The notes: generated by a model from the sequence alone, not told the origin. DNA of 64,000 bases from Clostridium punense (GCF_017874425.1 NZ_JAGGLL010000011.1:1-64000); one strand, 5' to 3'; counted from the stretch's first letter, positions 1-10,349 are shown. Numbers and translations: made by a program.

Positions 1-14
1 TCCTTGTTTGCTTT

Positions 15-65
15 CTTCCCATAATAATAACTCCTTTGATAAGTCTTAGAGTTATTATTGGGAAG
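15..65. terminator. Imperfect hairpin at the left edge
   Basis: The arms at 15-33 and 49-65 pair over about 17 bp with a two-base bulge around a 15-base loop. No clear T run follows on either strand. It may end a gene lying left of the window. The rest of 66-577 is AT-rich and I see no gene or strong motif in it. Confidence 0.35.
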
Positions 66-577
66 ATTAAGCTTGTTAATACTTTAAATTTCGGAGTGGT
101 AAATCTATATATCATAGAAAGTATAAAATTAACATTGTACTCGTCTTCTATAGTATTATGAGAATTTAATAGATTTAATCTACAGTTTTGATCTTAATTT
201 TAAGTTTATATATAATAAAAATACTTCATACATTAAGATAAAGTTAATCATTTTCGTACTTTAAAGAAAAATACTTTAACTTTTGATGTAACTAAGGCCT
301 TCCAAAATGAGAATGTAGTTTATTCTTCTCCATAAAATTTTAGGGGAACTACCATAGAAGTAATCAATAAATTAAGTTTAAAATTTAACTCTATACATAG
401 GTTGAATAAAATCCATAAATATAATTATAAACCTTATTTATTATCGGTGCAAATTTACTGGATTAAACTCAAAGAATTCATTATAATAATTATAGAGGGT
501 AATGAGAGAATTTAAGGGATTTAAAATGCTTCACCATATATAATTAACTTATAGTGAAACTGAAAGGAGTTAGGTAC

Positions 578-1000
578 ATGGAAATATCAAAGATAAGAAG
601 AAGCACTCCTGTGAAACAAGAAGGGATTTCTATAAGTAGCAAAAGTGATTTCTCTAAAAACTTTAACTTTGCACGTCAGCAAAAGTCAGAAGAAGAATTA
701 AAGCAAATGTTTAAAGACATAAAAAACAAAGGAAATAGATTAGCAGTTTCTAAATGTTATGCAGATGTTAAGGCTTATAAAAGAGCTATAAAAGAATACT
801 TAGAATCTATGCTAGCTTTTATGTATTCTGTAAAAAAAGACATAAGTTTTTGGCAAACTCAATATTATGTTACAGTTGAAACAGTTGATGAGAAACTAGA
901 AGAGTTAACAGCTATGCTCCTTAGTGAGGAGAAAGAGAACCTAGATATTGCAGGAACTATTGATGAAATAACAGGTCTTATAGTAGATATATACAAATAG
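578..1000 (+). CDS. YaaR family protein (DUF327)
   Basis: A 140-residue, mostly helical, charged protein that I recognise as the DUF327/YaaR family, found in Firmicutes and usually 140-150 residues long. Its biochemical role is not established. An in-frame GTG at 554 would add eight residues, but an AAAGGAG site ending near 568 sits about nine bases before the ATG at 578, so I take 578 as the start. There is no signal peptide or membrane segment. It stands alone, with 175 bp to the next gene, and is probably housekeeping rather than part of the accessory region. Confidence 0.8.
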   Translation: MEISKIRRSTPVKQEGISISSKSDFSKNFNFARQQKSEEELKQMFKDIKNKGNRLAVSKCYADVKAYKRAIKEYLESMLAFMYSVKKDISFWQTQYYVTVETVDEKLEELTAMLLSEEKENLDIAGTIDEITGLIVDIYK

Positions 1001-1175
1001 GCAAGTTTATCTATAGATTTAGCTTATAGCTTCATAGCTACTAACTTATCAAAGATTATAAAATCATAGGTTTAAAATTTTAAGAAACTCAGGGTAAAAG
1101 TGTGAGAGAATATGGGGCGTACTTCACGAAGAAAAGTGATAATATTTGAAAAATACTGTATAAAGGATGAGTTAG

Positions 1176-2462
1176 ATGGAATTTTTACCACCAGGAAAAA
1201 GAATTAAGAAAATTAGAAAACAGCTTAAAATGAAACAAGATGATTTTCAAGATGAAAATATGACTAGAGGCTACTTTGGAATGATAGAGGTAGGTACTAG
1301 GAAGCTAAATAAGAAAACAGCAAGATTTATAGCACAAAAGTTGAATAAAAAAGCTGAGGAGTTAGGGGTAGAACTAAATATAGATGAGAACTACTTACTA
1401 ATGTCTGAGGAAGATGAAGCAAGGAACTATTGTGAGGAGAAGTTAGAAAACAATCCTTCAGAAGGGGAAATTAGAGAAGTCATTTCGATTGGGGAAAAGT
1501 ATTCTTTAAAGAAATCTAAGGCAGAGGCTTATAAAGCTCTAGGGGATATAAGATATAAAGAGCTTAAATTTGGAGAAGCATTTATTAGCTATAGTGAAGC
1601 CGCAGATGTATGTAAAGAAATAAATGAAAGTTTTCTTCAAGGTTATGTAAATAACAGACTTGGAATGTGCAAATACAATGAACTAGACTATGAAGAAGCT
1701 TTATTATATTATAATAGAGCAAGATTGACTGCAGCAGCTTCTAAGGATATTGAGGTTGAGACAAATGCAACCTTTAATATGGCTTTATGCTATTCAAGAC
1801 TAGAAATGTCTGATGAGGCAATGGAAAGCATTGATTTATATCTTTCAAAAATTCAGGGACGAGAGGATTATAATGAAAAATATATTATAGCTAATATACT
1901 AAAAGCTAATTGTTTAGAATCTAAGGGGATGCTCCAAGAAGCTATAGAAATATTAGAAAATTTAGTTCAAGGCTTTGAAGGAATAAAAAAAATGGACGAG
2001 GCAGTTATTTATAACAATATAGGTGTGTTTTATCTAGAAAAGGATGAACTAGATGAGAGCCTTAAAGCTTTTAGTAAATCAGAGACCATAAGAATGGAAT
2101 ATGATGAAGAATACTTATCTCATACTATAATAGACAAGTCTAGAGTCTATATTAAGAGAGGCTTGTATACTGAGGCTATAATTCTCCTTAAATTAGGTGT
2201 TGATTTAGCAACTAGGTATAATGATAATAATTACTTACTAAGAGGATATTATTTACTTATAGATATTTATGAAAAACTAGATAAACATAAGGATGTTGAA
2301 GATATTTACTTTAAAATTTTAGGAATTGTTGAAAAAGTAAACAACTCCTGTGAAAAAATGAAGGTATACTTAAGTTTAACTGAATATTATATAAAGCAAA
2401 ATAATATGGAAAAAGCTCTTAAGTATTTAGAAGAGTCTAAGAAGAATAATAGGTGTAGTTAA
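1176..2462 (+). CDS. XRE-type DNA-binding regulator with TPR array
   Basis: A 428-residue protein. Residues 1-60 look like a Cro/C1-type helix-turn-helix (GKRIKKIRKQLKMKQDD, then a recognition-helix-like MTRGYFGMIEVG). The rest is a run of tetratricopeptide-like helical repeats. This HTH-plus-TPR layout is typical of Firmicutes regulators of the RNPP/Rgg-like type, whose TPR domain often senses a peptide. No peptide pheromone gene is visible next to it, so a quorum-sensing role is only an analogy. An AAAGGATG site precedes the ATG. It converges on nadE with a shared terminator between. Confidence 0.7.
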   Translation: MEFLPPGKRIKKIRKQLKMKQDDFQDENMTRGYFGMIEVGTRKLNKKTARFIAQKLNKKAEELGVELNIDENYLLMSEEDEARNYCEEKLENNPSEGEIREVISIGEKYSLKKSKAEAYKALGDIRYKELKFGEAFISYSEAADVCKEINESFLQGYVNNRLGMCKYNELDYEEALLYYNRARLTAAASKDIEVETNATFNMALCYSRLEMSDEAMESIDLYLSKIQGREDYNEKYIIANILKANCLESKGMLQEAIEILENLVQGFEGIKKMDEAVIYNNIGVFYLEKDELDESLKAFSKSETIRMEYDEEYLSHTIIDKSRVYIKRGLYTEAIILLKLGVDLATRYNDNNYLLRGYYLLIDIYEKLDKHKDVEDIYFKILGIVEKVNNSCEKMKVYLSLTEYYIKQNNMEKALKYLEESKKNNRCS

Positions 2463-2495
2463 GTAATATAGAAGAATTAATGACCAATTAGAAAG

Positions 2496-2540
2496 AAACC
2501 TTAAGCTGGGAAATAAACTTTCAGCTTAAGGTTTTATATT
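2496..2540. terminator. Bidirectional intrinsic terminator
   Basis: A perfect 13-bp stem (2496-2508 with 2522-2534) and a 13-base loop lie between two convergent genes. T-rich sequence follows on the + side and A-rich sequence precedes, so it can serve both genes. Confidence 0.75.
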
Positions 2541-2576
2541 TTTATATATCAAATTCAAACTTTTTAGATATACTGC

Positions 2577-4481
2577 TTAAATCCAGCCATTATAACTAGC
2601 ATCTGAAGGCATTCTCAAGTCTCCTCTTGGAGATAAGCTTATAGTTCCAACCTTTGGGCCATCAGGAAGGCAAGAACGCTTAAATTGTTGAGTGAAGAAC
2701 CGTCTTAAGAACATATTTAGCCATTTAGAAATTTCTTCTTCAGAGTAATAGTCCTTAAAGGCAGCCTTGGCTAAGAATAATATCTTTTCAGGAGTGGCTC
2801 CTTGTTTTATAAAGTAATATAAGAAGAAATCATGAAGTTCATAAGGACCCACTATGTCTTCTGTTTTTTGAGTTATTTCTCCATTTTTATCCTTAGGAAG
2901 AAGCTCAGGACTTACAGGAGTATCTAGGATATCAAGAAGAGTTTCTGACACTTTTCCGGAAAGCTGTTTTTCTGCTACGTATTTAACTAAATACCTTACA
3001 AGAGTTTTAGGAATAGAGCAGTTTACAGAATACATAGACATGTGATCTCCGTTATAGGTGCACCAACCTAAAGCAAGCTCAGATAAGTCGCCAGTACCAA
3101 TTAGAAGGCCACCTTCTTTGTTAGCAAGATCCATAAGAATTTGGGTCCTTTCCCTTGCTTGAACATTTTCATAGGTGACATCATGAATTTCTGCTTTGTG
3201 GCCAATATCTTTAAAGTGTTGAAGTGAAGCTTCAACAATATTAATTTCTCTTAAATCCGTACCTAATTGATTACATAAATCTAAGGCATTGGTATAGGTT
3301 CTATCAGTAGTTCCAAACCCAGGCATGGTTATAGTTACAATATTCTTTCTTGGAAGTCCAAGAATATCAAAAGTTTTTACAACCACTAGAAGAGCTAAAG
3401 TAGAATCTAGTCCGCCAGAGATGCCAATTACTGCTTTCTTAGAGTTTGTATGGCAAAATCTCTTTGCAAGGGCAGAAGCTTGAATATTAAAAATTTCTTC
3501 ACAGCGGACATCACGTTCATGCTCGTTGCTAGGAACAAAAGGATGTCTATCTATGTATCTATCAAAGGTGCTTATCTCTATATTATCAAAGGCAAAGTTA
3601 ATATACTTTCCTTTAAAAGGACAAAAAGCTACACTATCTCTAAAACTTACATTCTTAAGTCTTTCAGCTTTAAGTTTATTTATATCAATAATTCCAGTGA
3701 TAATTTCATTTTCCCTTTGGAATCTTTCATTTTCAGCAAGGGTAGACCCATTTTCAGAAATCATTAAGTGACCACTGAATAATAAGTCAGTGGTAGATTC
3801 AAAAACTCCAGCTGAGGAATATACATAAGCACTCATGCATCTAGCACTTTGATTTGAGATAAGGTTCTTTCTATAATCACTTTTGCTTACTAATTCATTT
3901 GAAGCAGAAAGGTTACAGATAATGTTAGCTCCAAGAATACTTAAATAACTACTTGGAGGAATGGTTACCCAAAGATCCTCACAAATTTCAAAGGCTATCT
4001 TAATATCACCACAGGTAAAAATTAAATTTGTTCCAAAGGGAATTTCCTTTTGAAAGGATAAATCAATAAGATCCGTATCCACATGCAAGCCACTGCTAAA
4101 CCAACGCTTTTCATAAAACTCTGAGTAGTTTGGAAGATAGCTCTTAGGAACTATTCCAAGAATTTTTCCTTTGAAAATTATGTAAGCTGCATTATATAAT
4201 AGATTATTGTGCTCAAAAGGAGCACCTACCGCTATTAATATATCCTTATCTTCAGAGTAATTACAAAGGTTTTCCAAGGCATTTTCACTTTTATCTAAAA
4301 GTCTTCTTTGAAGAAATAAGTCACTACAAGTATAAGAGGTTATTGAAAGTTCAGGAAAAACTATAACTTTACTCTCCTTAACTAAGCTGTCATCAATACA
4401 TTTTTTTATGTTTTCTAAGTTGAAATCTACATCAGCCACTTTTGTTACCGGGCAAGCAGAGGCAACTTTAACAAAGTTCAT
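2577..4481 (-). CDS. nadE: Glutamine-dependent NAD+ synthetase
   Basis: A 634-residue fusion of a nitrilase-type glutaminase domain and an ammonia-dependent NAD synthetase domain. It amidates nicotinate adenine dinucleotide to NAD+ using glutamine and ATP, the last step of NAD synthesis. The glutaminase triad is visible as Glu44 (VFPELS), Lys113 (VPKSYLP) and Cys167 (FEICEDLW). The synthetase P-loop SGGLDST lies near residue 357. Length matches the family. An AAAGGTG site precedes the ATG. The flavin reductase upstream ends one base before this start, so the two are probably co-transcribed. Confidence 0.93.
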   Translation of the reverse strand: MNFVKVASACPVTKVADVDFNLENIKKCIDDSLVKESKVIVFPELSITSYTCSDLFLQRRLLDKSENALENLCNYSEDKDILIAVGAPFEHNNLLYNAAYIIFKGKILGIVPKSYLPNYSEFYEKRWFSSGLHVDTDLIDLSFQKEIPFGTNLIFTCGDIKIAFEICEDLWVTIPPSSYLSILGANIICNLSASNELVSKSDYRKNLISNQSARCMSAYVYSSAGVFESTTDLLFSGHLMISENGSTLAENERFQRENEIITGIIDINKLKAERLKNVSFRDSVAFCPFKGKYINFAFDNIEISTFDRYIDRHPFVPSNEHERDVRCEEIFNIQASALAKRFCHTNSKKAVIGISGGLDSTLALLVVVKTFDILGLPRKNIVTITMPGFGTTDRTYTNALDLCNQLGTDLREINIVEASLQHFKDIGHKAEIHDVTYENVQARERTQILMDLANKEGGLLIGTGDLSELALGWCTYNGDHMSMYSVNCSIPKTLVRYLVKYVAEKQLSGKVSETLLDILDTPVSPELLPKDKNGEITQKTEDIVGPYELHDFFLYYFIKQGATPEKILFLAKAAFKDYYSEEEISKWLNMFLRRFFTQQFKRSCLPDGPKVGTISLSPRGDLRMPSDASYNGWI

Positions 4482-4482
4482 T

Positions 4483-5103
4483 TTATTTCACACCTTTCAC
4501 ATTTTTATTCTTCTTTTTAGGAGAAGCTTTCTTTTTCATTACAGAGTAACCAAATTTCCCTAGAGGTTTATTGTTTAGAGAAAAATACTCGCCATGAGAA
4601 TAAGAAATTAAATCTGCCTGCTCAAAATGTATTTTTCCTTTGTCATCAATTAAATCTTCATCTACATGGCAGCAAAGAACTTCAGCTAAAAATAAATCAT
4701 GGCTTCCAAGGGGAGTTATGGATTTAACTTTGCATTCAAAGGCAATTGGACATTCTTTAATAATGGAAGAAGAAACTTCCTGTCCTGGTTCTAAAGTGAA
4801 GCCCATTTCTTTAATTTTATCTATTTGCTTTCCAGAACGCACACCACAGTAATCTACAGCTCTAACTAAGTTTTTTGAAGGTAAATTTACAATAAAGTTT
4901 TCGCTTTCTTTTATGTACTTATAAGAAAGTCTTTCTGGTCTTATGGCTACAGTGATCATAGGTGGTTTTGTACAAGCGGTTCCAATCCAGCCAACAGTAA
5001 ATACATTATCTAATCCTTCTTTGCTCTTAGAAGTAATAAGCACCGCAGGAACGGGATTTAGCATTATGCTGCCCTTAAAGGTTGCTTTAGCCATTTTTAT
5101 CAC
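4483..5103 (-). CDS. Flavin reductase family protein
   Basis: A 206-residue protein with the split-barrel flavin-binding fold of the FMN reductase-like (DIM6/NTAB) family, recognisable from LNPVPAVLITS near the N-terminus and the FIVNLPS and GSHDLFLAEV stretches. Members bind FMN and reduce flavins or act as small oxidoreductases; the substrate here is unknown. The last 20 residues are very lysine-rich. Translation may begin at the GTG at 5103 or at the ATG at 5094; neither has a strong ribosome site. It probably forms an operon with nadE. Confidence 0.8.
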   Translation of the reverse strand: MIKMAKATFKGSIMLNPVPAVLITSKSKEGLDNVFTVGWIGTACTKPPMITVAIRPERLSYKYIKESENFIVNLPSKNLVRAVDYCGVRSGKQIDKIKEMGFTLEPGQEVSSSIIKECPIAFECKVKSITPLGSHDLFLAEVLCCHVDEDLIDDKGKIHFEQADLISYSHGEYFSLNNKPLGKFGYSVMKKKASPKKKNKNVKGVK

Positions 5104-5286
5104 ATCACTTTCTAATATTAGGATAAGGTATCTGAAAATAAATAAAAATTATGTTTATTCATTGTGATTTCATCTATGTATTATAACCTATATTGCATAG
5201 GTTTTCCATGTATAGTGAAATGTTAAACTAAGGGATGACTATATTATAAAAGTATTTATTAAAAGTTATTGATCTAGGTCAAAAGG

Positions 5287-5412
5287 TTCAAGAAGATAAG
5301 AAGTTAAAAATACAAGAATTTAAGAAGAAAAAAGGATAAGAACATAAGAAGAGAAGAAGACAACAATATAACGAGAAAAGAATATAAGAATATAAGAATA
5401 TAAGAAGATATA
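5287..5412 (+). repeat. Polypurine AAGAA/ATAAG repeat tract
   Basis: About 125 bases are almost entirely purine plus T, built from degenerate AAGAA and ATAAG units, including three near-perfect AATATAAG copies around 5379-5404. It lies between a divergent gene pair. I see no coding frame or RNA fold in it. Confidence 0.6.
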
Positions 5413-5627
5413 GTGTTTATGCGGGTTTCAGCGATTGGAGAAAAAAATAGGGCTGAAAATAAGGTGTAAAATTAGGGGTATAGGATTGTTTTAAAAACAA
5501 ATTAAAGTTGTGGAAAGGAGAACCTTTAAGAGGGCTATAATTTTAAATTTTATAAAATTCCGCTTATGATTTGGGGTTATAGGGTTTATAATTAGGTGAA
5601 TAGTATTTTAAATTTGAGGTGTTAAGG

Positions 5628-6365
5628 ATGAACATAAAAAAAGTAAGAGATTTAATTATTATTTCTATAGATGAAGAAAAAGCTATGGTAATTGCTTGTG
5701 ATAGCTGTGGAAGTATTGGGAATAAGGAATATGATGCTTTAAAGGTTGAACCTTTTATTACTGGTAAGTATGGTGTAAGGGTTGGAATTTTAGAAGTTAT
5801 GGCAGCTAATGCTCAAATAGTTACAGTTATAGATAATGTGTGTGCTGAAATGGAGCCAACGGGAAGAGAAATAATAAGAGGAATAGAAAGTGAACTTAGT
5901 AATGCAGGTCTAACTAATGTAGCTTTAGGGGGAAGCACTGAAGAGAATTTCCCAGCCTTTTCTACAGGCCTTGGAGTCACTGTCATTGGAATTGCAAATA
6001 AAAAAGATATTAAAGTTAACAGCATAGAAAAGAGTAGTGTAATTTATTCTATTGGTGTTCCTAAGGTAGGTAGTGAGTTGGACTACTATGATGATAAGGA
6101 CATATTTCAGTATAACACCCTAAAGGAGTTATTATCTAAAGGTAGAGTTTATGAAATTGTACCAGTGGGGTCAAAGGGAATCTTGTATGAAGCACAGGAG
6201 CTAGCAAGAAGTAATAGTAGGATTTTCACCTTAGAGTGTGATTCCAATATTGATGTACATAGATCAGCAGGACCAGCAACTGTTGCCATAGTTTGTGTTG
6301 ACGAAGCTATTGAGGAGGAGATAAAACATATTCCTAACAGCTATAAAATAGGAAGAATAAAATAG
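5628..6365 (+). CDS. cblS: PurM/AIR-synthase-like protein, probable alpha-ribazole kinase
   Basis: A 245-residue protein that I recognise as resembling CblS, the alpha-ribazole kinase that phosphorylates salvaged alpha-ribazole for cobalamin lower-ligand activation. Supporting stretches are VIACDSCGSIGNKE near residue 23, the PurM-like VRVGILEVMAANA, and the glycine-rich GGSTEENFPAF. The family shares the ATP-binding AIR synthase fold. A GTG at 5619 is also in frame, but a GAGGTG site at 5616-5621 fits the ATG at 5628 better. It is monocistronic in appearance. No other cobalamin gene is in the window, so the substrate is not confirmed by context. Confidence 0.6.
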   Translation: MNIKKVRDLIIISIDEEKAMVIACDSCGSIGNKEYDALKVEPFITGKYGVRVGILEVMAANAQIVTVIDNVCAEMEPTGREIIRGIESELSNAGLTNVALGGSTEENFPAFSTGLGVTVIGIANKKDIKVNSIEKSSVIYSIGVPKVGSELDYYDDKDIFQYNTLKELLSKGRVYEIVPVGSKGILYEAQELARSNSRIFTLECDSNIDVHRSAGPATVAIVCVDEAIEEEIKHIPNSYKIGRIK

Positions 6366-6660
6366 ATTTCACAAAGTGGTATAAGCTCGTTTACCTTACA
6401 AGATGGTAATAGTAAAGGGCGTAGAGAGCTATGAGAAATACTAAATCTCATAAAAGTTCAGTACAATAAAAGGTGAGCTGTAAAGAAATTTGTATAGGTA
6501 ACATAGGTTACATACACTTTTAATAAAAAAATATATAATTAGAATATAAAGAGTAATATTAATTATGTTCAGTAAGTTTTAATAAAAGTTTTAACTATAT
6601 TGGTTTCTTAGTTAGTTTGGTTTTAGTTTATTAATTTTACTATATTGGGGGTAAAAATAT

Positions 6661-7419
6661 ATGAAAAGAAGAATTGTTGAAATAAATGCAGATAAATGCA
6701 ATGGCTGTGGACTTTGTGTAACAGCTTGCCATGAAGGAGCTATCGAACTTATAGATGGAAAAGCAGTTTTAATAAGTGATATTTATTGTGATGGACTTGG
6801 GGATTGTCTTCCTAACTGCCCAACAAATGCAATTGAAATAATAGAAAGAGATGCAGAAGCTTATGATGATGATGCAGTAAAAATGAGAATCAGGGCTAAA
6901 AAGGCTATGGAAGCTCAAGGGGAAGAGGAACCACAGCAGGTTGAAAAAACATTGCCTTGTGGATGTCCTGGAACTATGGCTAAGACCATAGAAAAGAAGA
7001 TAACCCTAACTCCTCAAATTCAAACTAAAGCGACAAATGAAGAAGGCTCTCCTTCTGAATTAATGCAATGGCCAGTGCAACTAAGGCTTGTACATCCAAA
7101 TGCACCATATTTTAATAATGCTAATTTGTTAATTGCAGCAGATTGTACAGCTTATGCTTATGCAAATTTCCATAGAGATTTTATTAAAAGTCATATCACT
7201 GTAATTGGATGCCCAAAACTTGATGACAATGATTACTACAGACAAAAAATAGCTGAAATACTTATGAATAATAAAATAAAAAGTATTACAGTGGCAAGAA
7301 TGGAAGTACCATGCTGCGGTGGAATTGTAAGTGCTGTTAAAACTGCAATGCTACAAGCAGGAGTAATAGTTCCTTATAGAGAAGTGACCATAGGAACCAA
7401 TGGAGAAATTAAAGAATAA
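6661..7419 (+). CDS. Two-cluster 4Fe-4S ferredoxin-type protein
   Basis: A 252-residue protein. The N-terminal 70 residues hold two cysteine clusters: CNGCGLCVTACHEGA, a full 4Fe-4S motif, and CDGLGDCLPNCPTNA, a variant spacing. A C-terminal domain has further cysteines (PCGCPG near 100, ADCTAY, VIGCPK, VPCCGG), which suggests extra metal or redox centres. Family members are annotated as 4Fe-4S binding proteins in clostridia and are thought to transfer electrons; the partner is unknown. A TGGGGG site precedes the ATG and a strong terminator follows, so it is a single-gene unit. The 295 bp before it show no gene. Confidence 0.8.
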   Translation: MKRRIVEINADKCNGCGLCVTACHEGAIELIDGKAVLISDIYCDGLGDCLPNCPTNAIEIIERDAEAYDDDAVKMRIRAKKAMEAQGEEEPQQVEKTLPCGCPGTMAKTIEKKITLTPQIQTKATNEEGSPSELMQWPVQLRLVHPNAPYFNNANLLIAADCTAYAYANFHRDFIKSHITVIGCPKLDDNDYYRQKIAEILMNNKIKSITVARMEVPCCGGIVSAVKTAMLQAGVIVPYREVTIGTNGEIKE

Positions 7420-7445
7420 AAATTAATAGAGCATAATGCAACTGT

Positions 7446-7492
7446 AAAAAGGCAGGTAGATGTTTATAAACATCTACCTGCCTTTTTTTACT
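7446..7492 (+). terminator. Strong intrinsic terminator after the ferredoxin gene
   Basis: A perfect palindrome from 7446 to 7487, with GGCAGGTAGATG as the GC-richer part of the arm, flanked by A5 and T7 runs. It separates the housekeeping region from the injection cluster. Confidence 0.9.
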
Positions 7493-8124
7493 AGAATAGT
7501 AGGAATAACTTCTTAAATTTAAATTGCTAAAAATATAATATAAAAGGATTTAAGCATTTAAGTTCATGAAGAATGTTGTTTTAATACAAAATTATAATAA
7601 GGTGGAATATGAATAGGATTTAATTCAATATAAGTCAAATTTAATTAAAATTAAAACTAAAATAATGTAAATTATGTATTAATTAAAACAAGTAAGTGTT
7701 AATTTTATAATATAATACATGAGTAAGTAAATAAAATGTGACTAAAAGTGGAATATAAAATTATATGTTAATCGTGTAAAAAAATAATATCCATAAAAAT
7801 GACGATAAATAGGGAAATAACAATAATATTGTTGAACATGTAAATTATGTTATTTAGATTTCGCGTATTTTAAATATCTATTAACTTATTGAGAAAATGT
7901 TGTATAAATACAAAATAACTTATAAAATTTATACATATAATGTAATTTTATATAAAAATATGTATAGATAATACATAATATGGAATAAAATGGTTATAAT
8001 GCATTTAATGAACACTAGCATTAAAAACATAAATAAATTTGTAAGATGTTGCTGTGAATCCATAGGATTAAATTCCTAGTAAATATAATAAAACAACATA
8101 TATTAGTTTAAAAGGGGTGGCAAG
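7493..8124 (+). other. Long AT-rich leader upstream of the injection cluster
   Basis: About 630 bases without a gene, very rich in A and T. A TATAAT at 7995-8000 could be a -10 box but has no convincing -35. A small stem (TAGGA, six-base loop, TCCTA) lies near 8063-8080. The region presumably holds the promoter and regulatory sites of the cluster; I recognise no riboswitch or operator. Confidence 0.35.
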
Positions 8125-10290
8125 ATGGACGTTATTCAACAAACAAATAGGACGATCCTATTTGAGGAAATAAATCCTCAAAAGTTAGATTTAATCACAT
8201 TAATTGGGGACACCAAGGGGCTAAGTAGTTTAAATGATGACAAAATTAAGGAAATAAATGAGGCACTATTAGTTAGGAGCTTTGATGAATTTCTAGACAA
8301 ATTTTCACCAGTTGTATATTCCTTTTATAATGCAACCAATCAAAAAGTTATGTACACATTAAACAAGCCAGAAAACCTTCCAGAGGGATATGTAACAGAA
8401 ATACCCATAAACCAGTCCAATGACTTTCTAAAAATGTTATTTACTTTAATTGATACGAAAAGTGCCCAAGGAATTGCTAACGTAGATTTTAAGTTTGAAA
8501 AATTATTGGATATGATTTCTCCAAAAAAAGTAATGGATGATATTAGACAATCAAGAAAGGAAATCCAATATCTTTATTCAAAGTATGAAAATCTAGAGGA
8601 AGAAGATCCAAGTAAACTAGATTTAGGGGACAAGCTTAATTATATGTTTGAAGAAGCAAGTAGTAACTATAACAATATAATGGCTATGATTCCACTAGCT
8701 ATTGAGGATATTAAAACAAGACTACTTCTAGGGCAAGAAGATAACAAAGCAGATAATGTAGAGCTTAAAATTGGAGCTTTAAGCATGGGTGAAAATGGAG
8801 AACTTAAAATTTTAGAAGCTCCTAAGAATGAAGAAACTTCTTTAGTAGTTTTAGATGATAATGCAAACTTAGGTTTAATAGAAGCTTTTGAAGAAGACTA
8901 TGATGCAGTTAATGATGTTAAATCAGATTATGTGAAAAGTCTTGTGGTAAGAACCTTCTGCCCATTAGCATCAACTATGGAGAGTAGAATTGATGTAGAA
9001 CTAGAAGTTGCAAATTATAATACGTATCTTGAGTTTTACAAAAGTGCTAAAGATGACTTTGTGAAAACAGTAAAACCTTTAGTTGAGAAGCTAGTAGGAG
9101 TAAAGATGTTCTTTGAACAATATAAAACTAAAAGTAAAGGAATGCAACCTTCATTACTAGTTACTAATACACCAGTAAATAGATTAATTAATTCAAATAA
9201 CCTACCTAGACTTACTACCTACCTAAACACAGTTAATGATAAAAATGATTTTACTAATACAATTTGGTTTGGAATAGTTCCTTCTGTGGAATTAGAAGGG
9301 TATGGAAAGAGCAAGGTTAGAAGAGAAAGATTTAAAGGAAATACTCAATCAAATAAGGCAGAGGGAAATTCTATGGAGGATTTAGCACTGCTTTTAAATA
9401 CAGTGAAAAATTACAGGATACAGGTATTCTTTAGTTTCCAAACAGGAGAAGATACAACCTTTAATCATGTAGCAACTGCAGGAATTGATAGATTTATGGA
9501 GAAATGCCTGCCATTAACTCGTAAAGATTACAGTGAGTTTGCAATACCTTGTGTACCAAACTTTACAATAATTCCAAAGGATAAGTCAGGAGTTGTATTA
9601 GACAATAAGATGATAATAACAGATGGTGGTACAGCTCAGTTATCAAAGGAAAAAGAAGATATAATGAAGCTTTGGATTGAGGGGGTATATATAGGAGGAG
9701 CCTATGTTGCAGCAGGAATTGTGGCTGCATACCAGTGTCCAGAATTCCTAAGAGAAGCCTATAAAAATACATCCTATGAATACCCAGGGGTAAGGTTTGA
9801 CATTGAATCAGGAGACAACTCTTTAAGGGTAACTACTACCTTAGCAAAAGAGATATCAGGGTTTACCAATGAAATAAAGAGTTCAATAAATAGGAAAAAC
9901 TTTGGTTTTGTGTTTTCTTCAGACAATGCACAAGTACAAGGAAAAGATATAAAACAAATAACTGTTTACAAATCAAGAAGTTTACTTACAACAGGTACTG
10001 ATTATGAATCTATGTATAAAACCTTAGTTACCACTTATATAGAAAGAATGCTAAGATTCCATACTAATGATTTTAAACAAGATAACATTGTGAAGTTCTT
10101 TAGTAATAACCCAAATAGCATGAAGAGCAAGTGGTTAGCAAATAAAGGACATATAAATTCTATTATTCAAGAGGGCGACGATATTAGCTTCTCTATGGAT
10201 GAAACTAGTGGTACATGCAATATTAACATTGTATTTAATGGAAATGTTAAGAATTTAGAAGTTGAGATAACTAGAAGCGTAGCAAGTTAG
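8125..10290 (+). CDS. Candidate contractile sheath protein
   Basis: A 721-residue soluble protein with no signal peptide or membrane helix, first gene of the cluster and immediately before two tube-like genes. I infer a sheath role (TssB/TssC-like or phage tail sheath-like) from size and position, and from a C-terminal part that resembles sheath ends: a TYIERMLRFHTND segment, a WLANKGHI loop and a final beta pair (NINIVFNGNVKNLEVEI). The middle has a WFGIVPSVEL strand and a glycine-rich GGAYVAAGIVAAYQCP segment. One polypeptide would replace the usual two T6SS sheath subunits. It could be another large structural protein. An AAAAGGGGTGG site precedes the ATG. Confidence 0.55.
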   Translation: MDVIQQTNRTILFEEINPQKLDLITLIGDTKGLSSLNDDKIKEINEALLVRSFDEFLDKFSPVVYSFYNATNQKVMYTLNKPENLPEGYVTEIPINQSNDFLKMLFTLIDTKSAQGIANVDFKFEKLLDMISPKKVMDDIRQSRKEIQYLYSKYENLEEEDPSKLDLGDKLNYMFEEASSNYNNIMAMIPLAIEDIKTRLLLGQEDNKADNVELKIGALSMGENGELKILEAPKNEETSLVVLDDNANLGLIEAFEEDYDAVNDVKSDYVKSLVVRTFCPLASTMESRIDVELEVANYNTYLEFYKSAKDDFVKTVKPLVEKLVGVKMFFEQYKTKSKGMQPSLLVTNTPVNRLINSNNLPRLTTYLNTVNDKNDFTNTIWFGIVPSVELEGYGKSKVRRERFKGNTQSNKAEGNSMEDLALLLNTVKNYRIQVFFSFQTGEDTTFNHVATAGIDRFMEKCLPLTRKDYSEFAIPCVPNFTIIPKDKSGVVLDNKMIITDGGTAQLSKEKEDIMKLWIEGVYIGGAYVAAGIVAAYQCPEFLREAYKNTSYEYPGVRFDIESGDNSLRVTTTLAKEISGFTNEIKSSINRKNFGFVFSSDNAQVQGKDIKQITVYKSRSLLTTGTDYESMYKTLVTTYIERMLRFHTNDFKQDNIVKFFSNNPNSMKSKWLANKGHINSIIQEGDDISFSMDETSGTCNINIVFNGNVKNLEVEITRSVAS

Positions 10291-10296
10291 CAGGTA

Positions 10297-10349
10297 ATCA
10301 CTAAAAATTAATTTAGTTAATTAGTGATAGCAGCTTTTGCTGCTATCAC
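10297..10349 (+). promoter_or_regulatory. Overlapping alternative hairpins between sheath and tube genes
   Basis: An 11-bp perfect stem (10324-10334 with 10339-10349) has a TTTT loop. Its left arm overlaps an 8-bp stem formed by 10297-10304 with 10321-10328, so the two cannot form together. No T run follows, so this looks more like a processing or stability element or an attenuator than a terminator. Confidence 0.5.
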
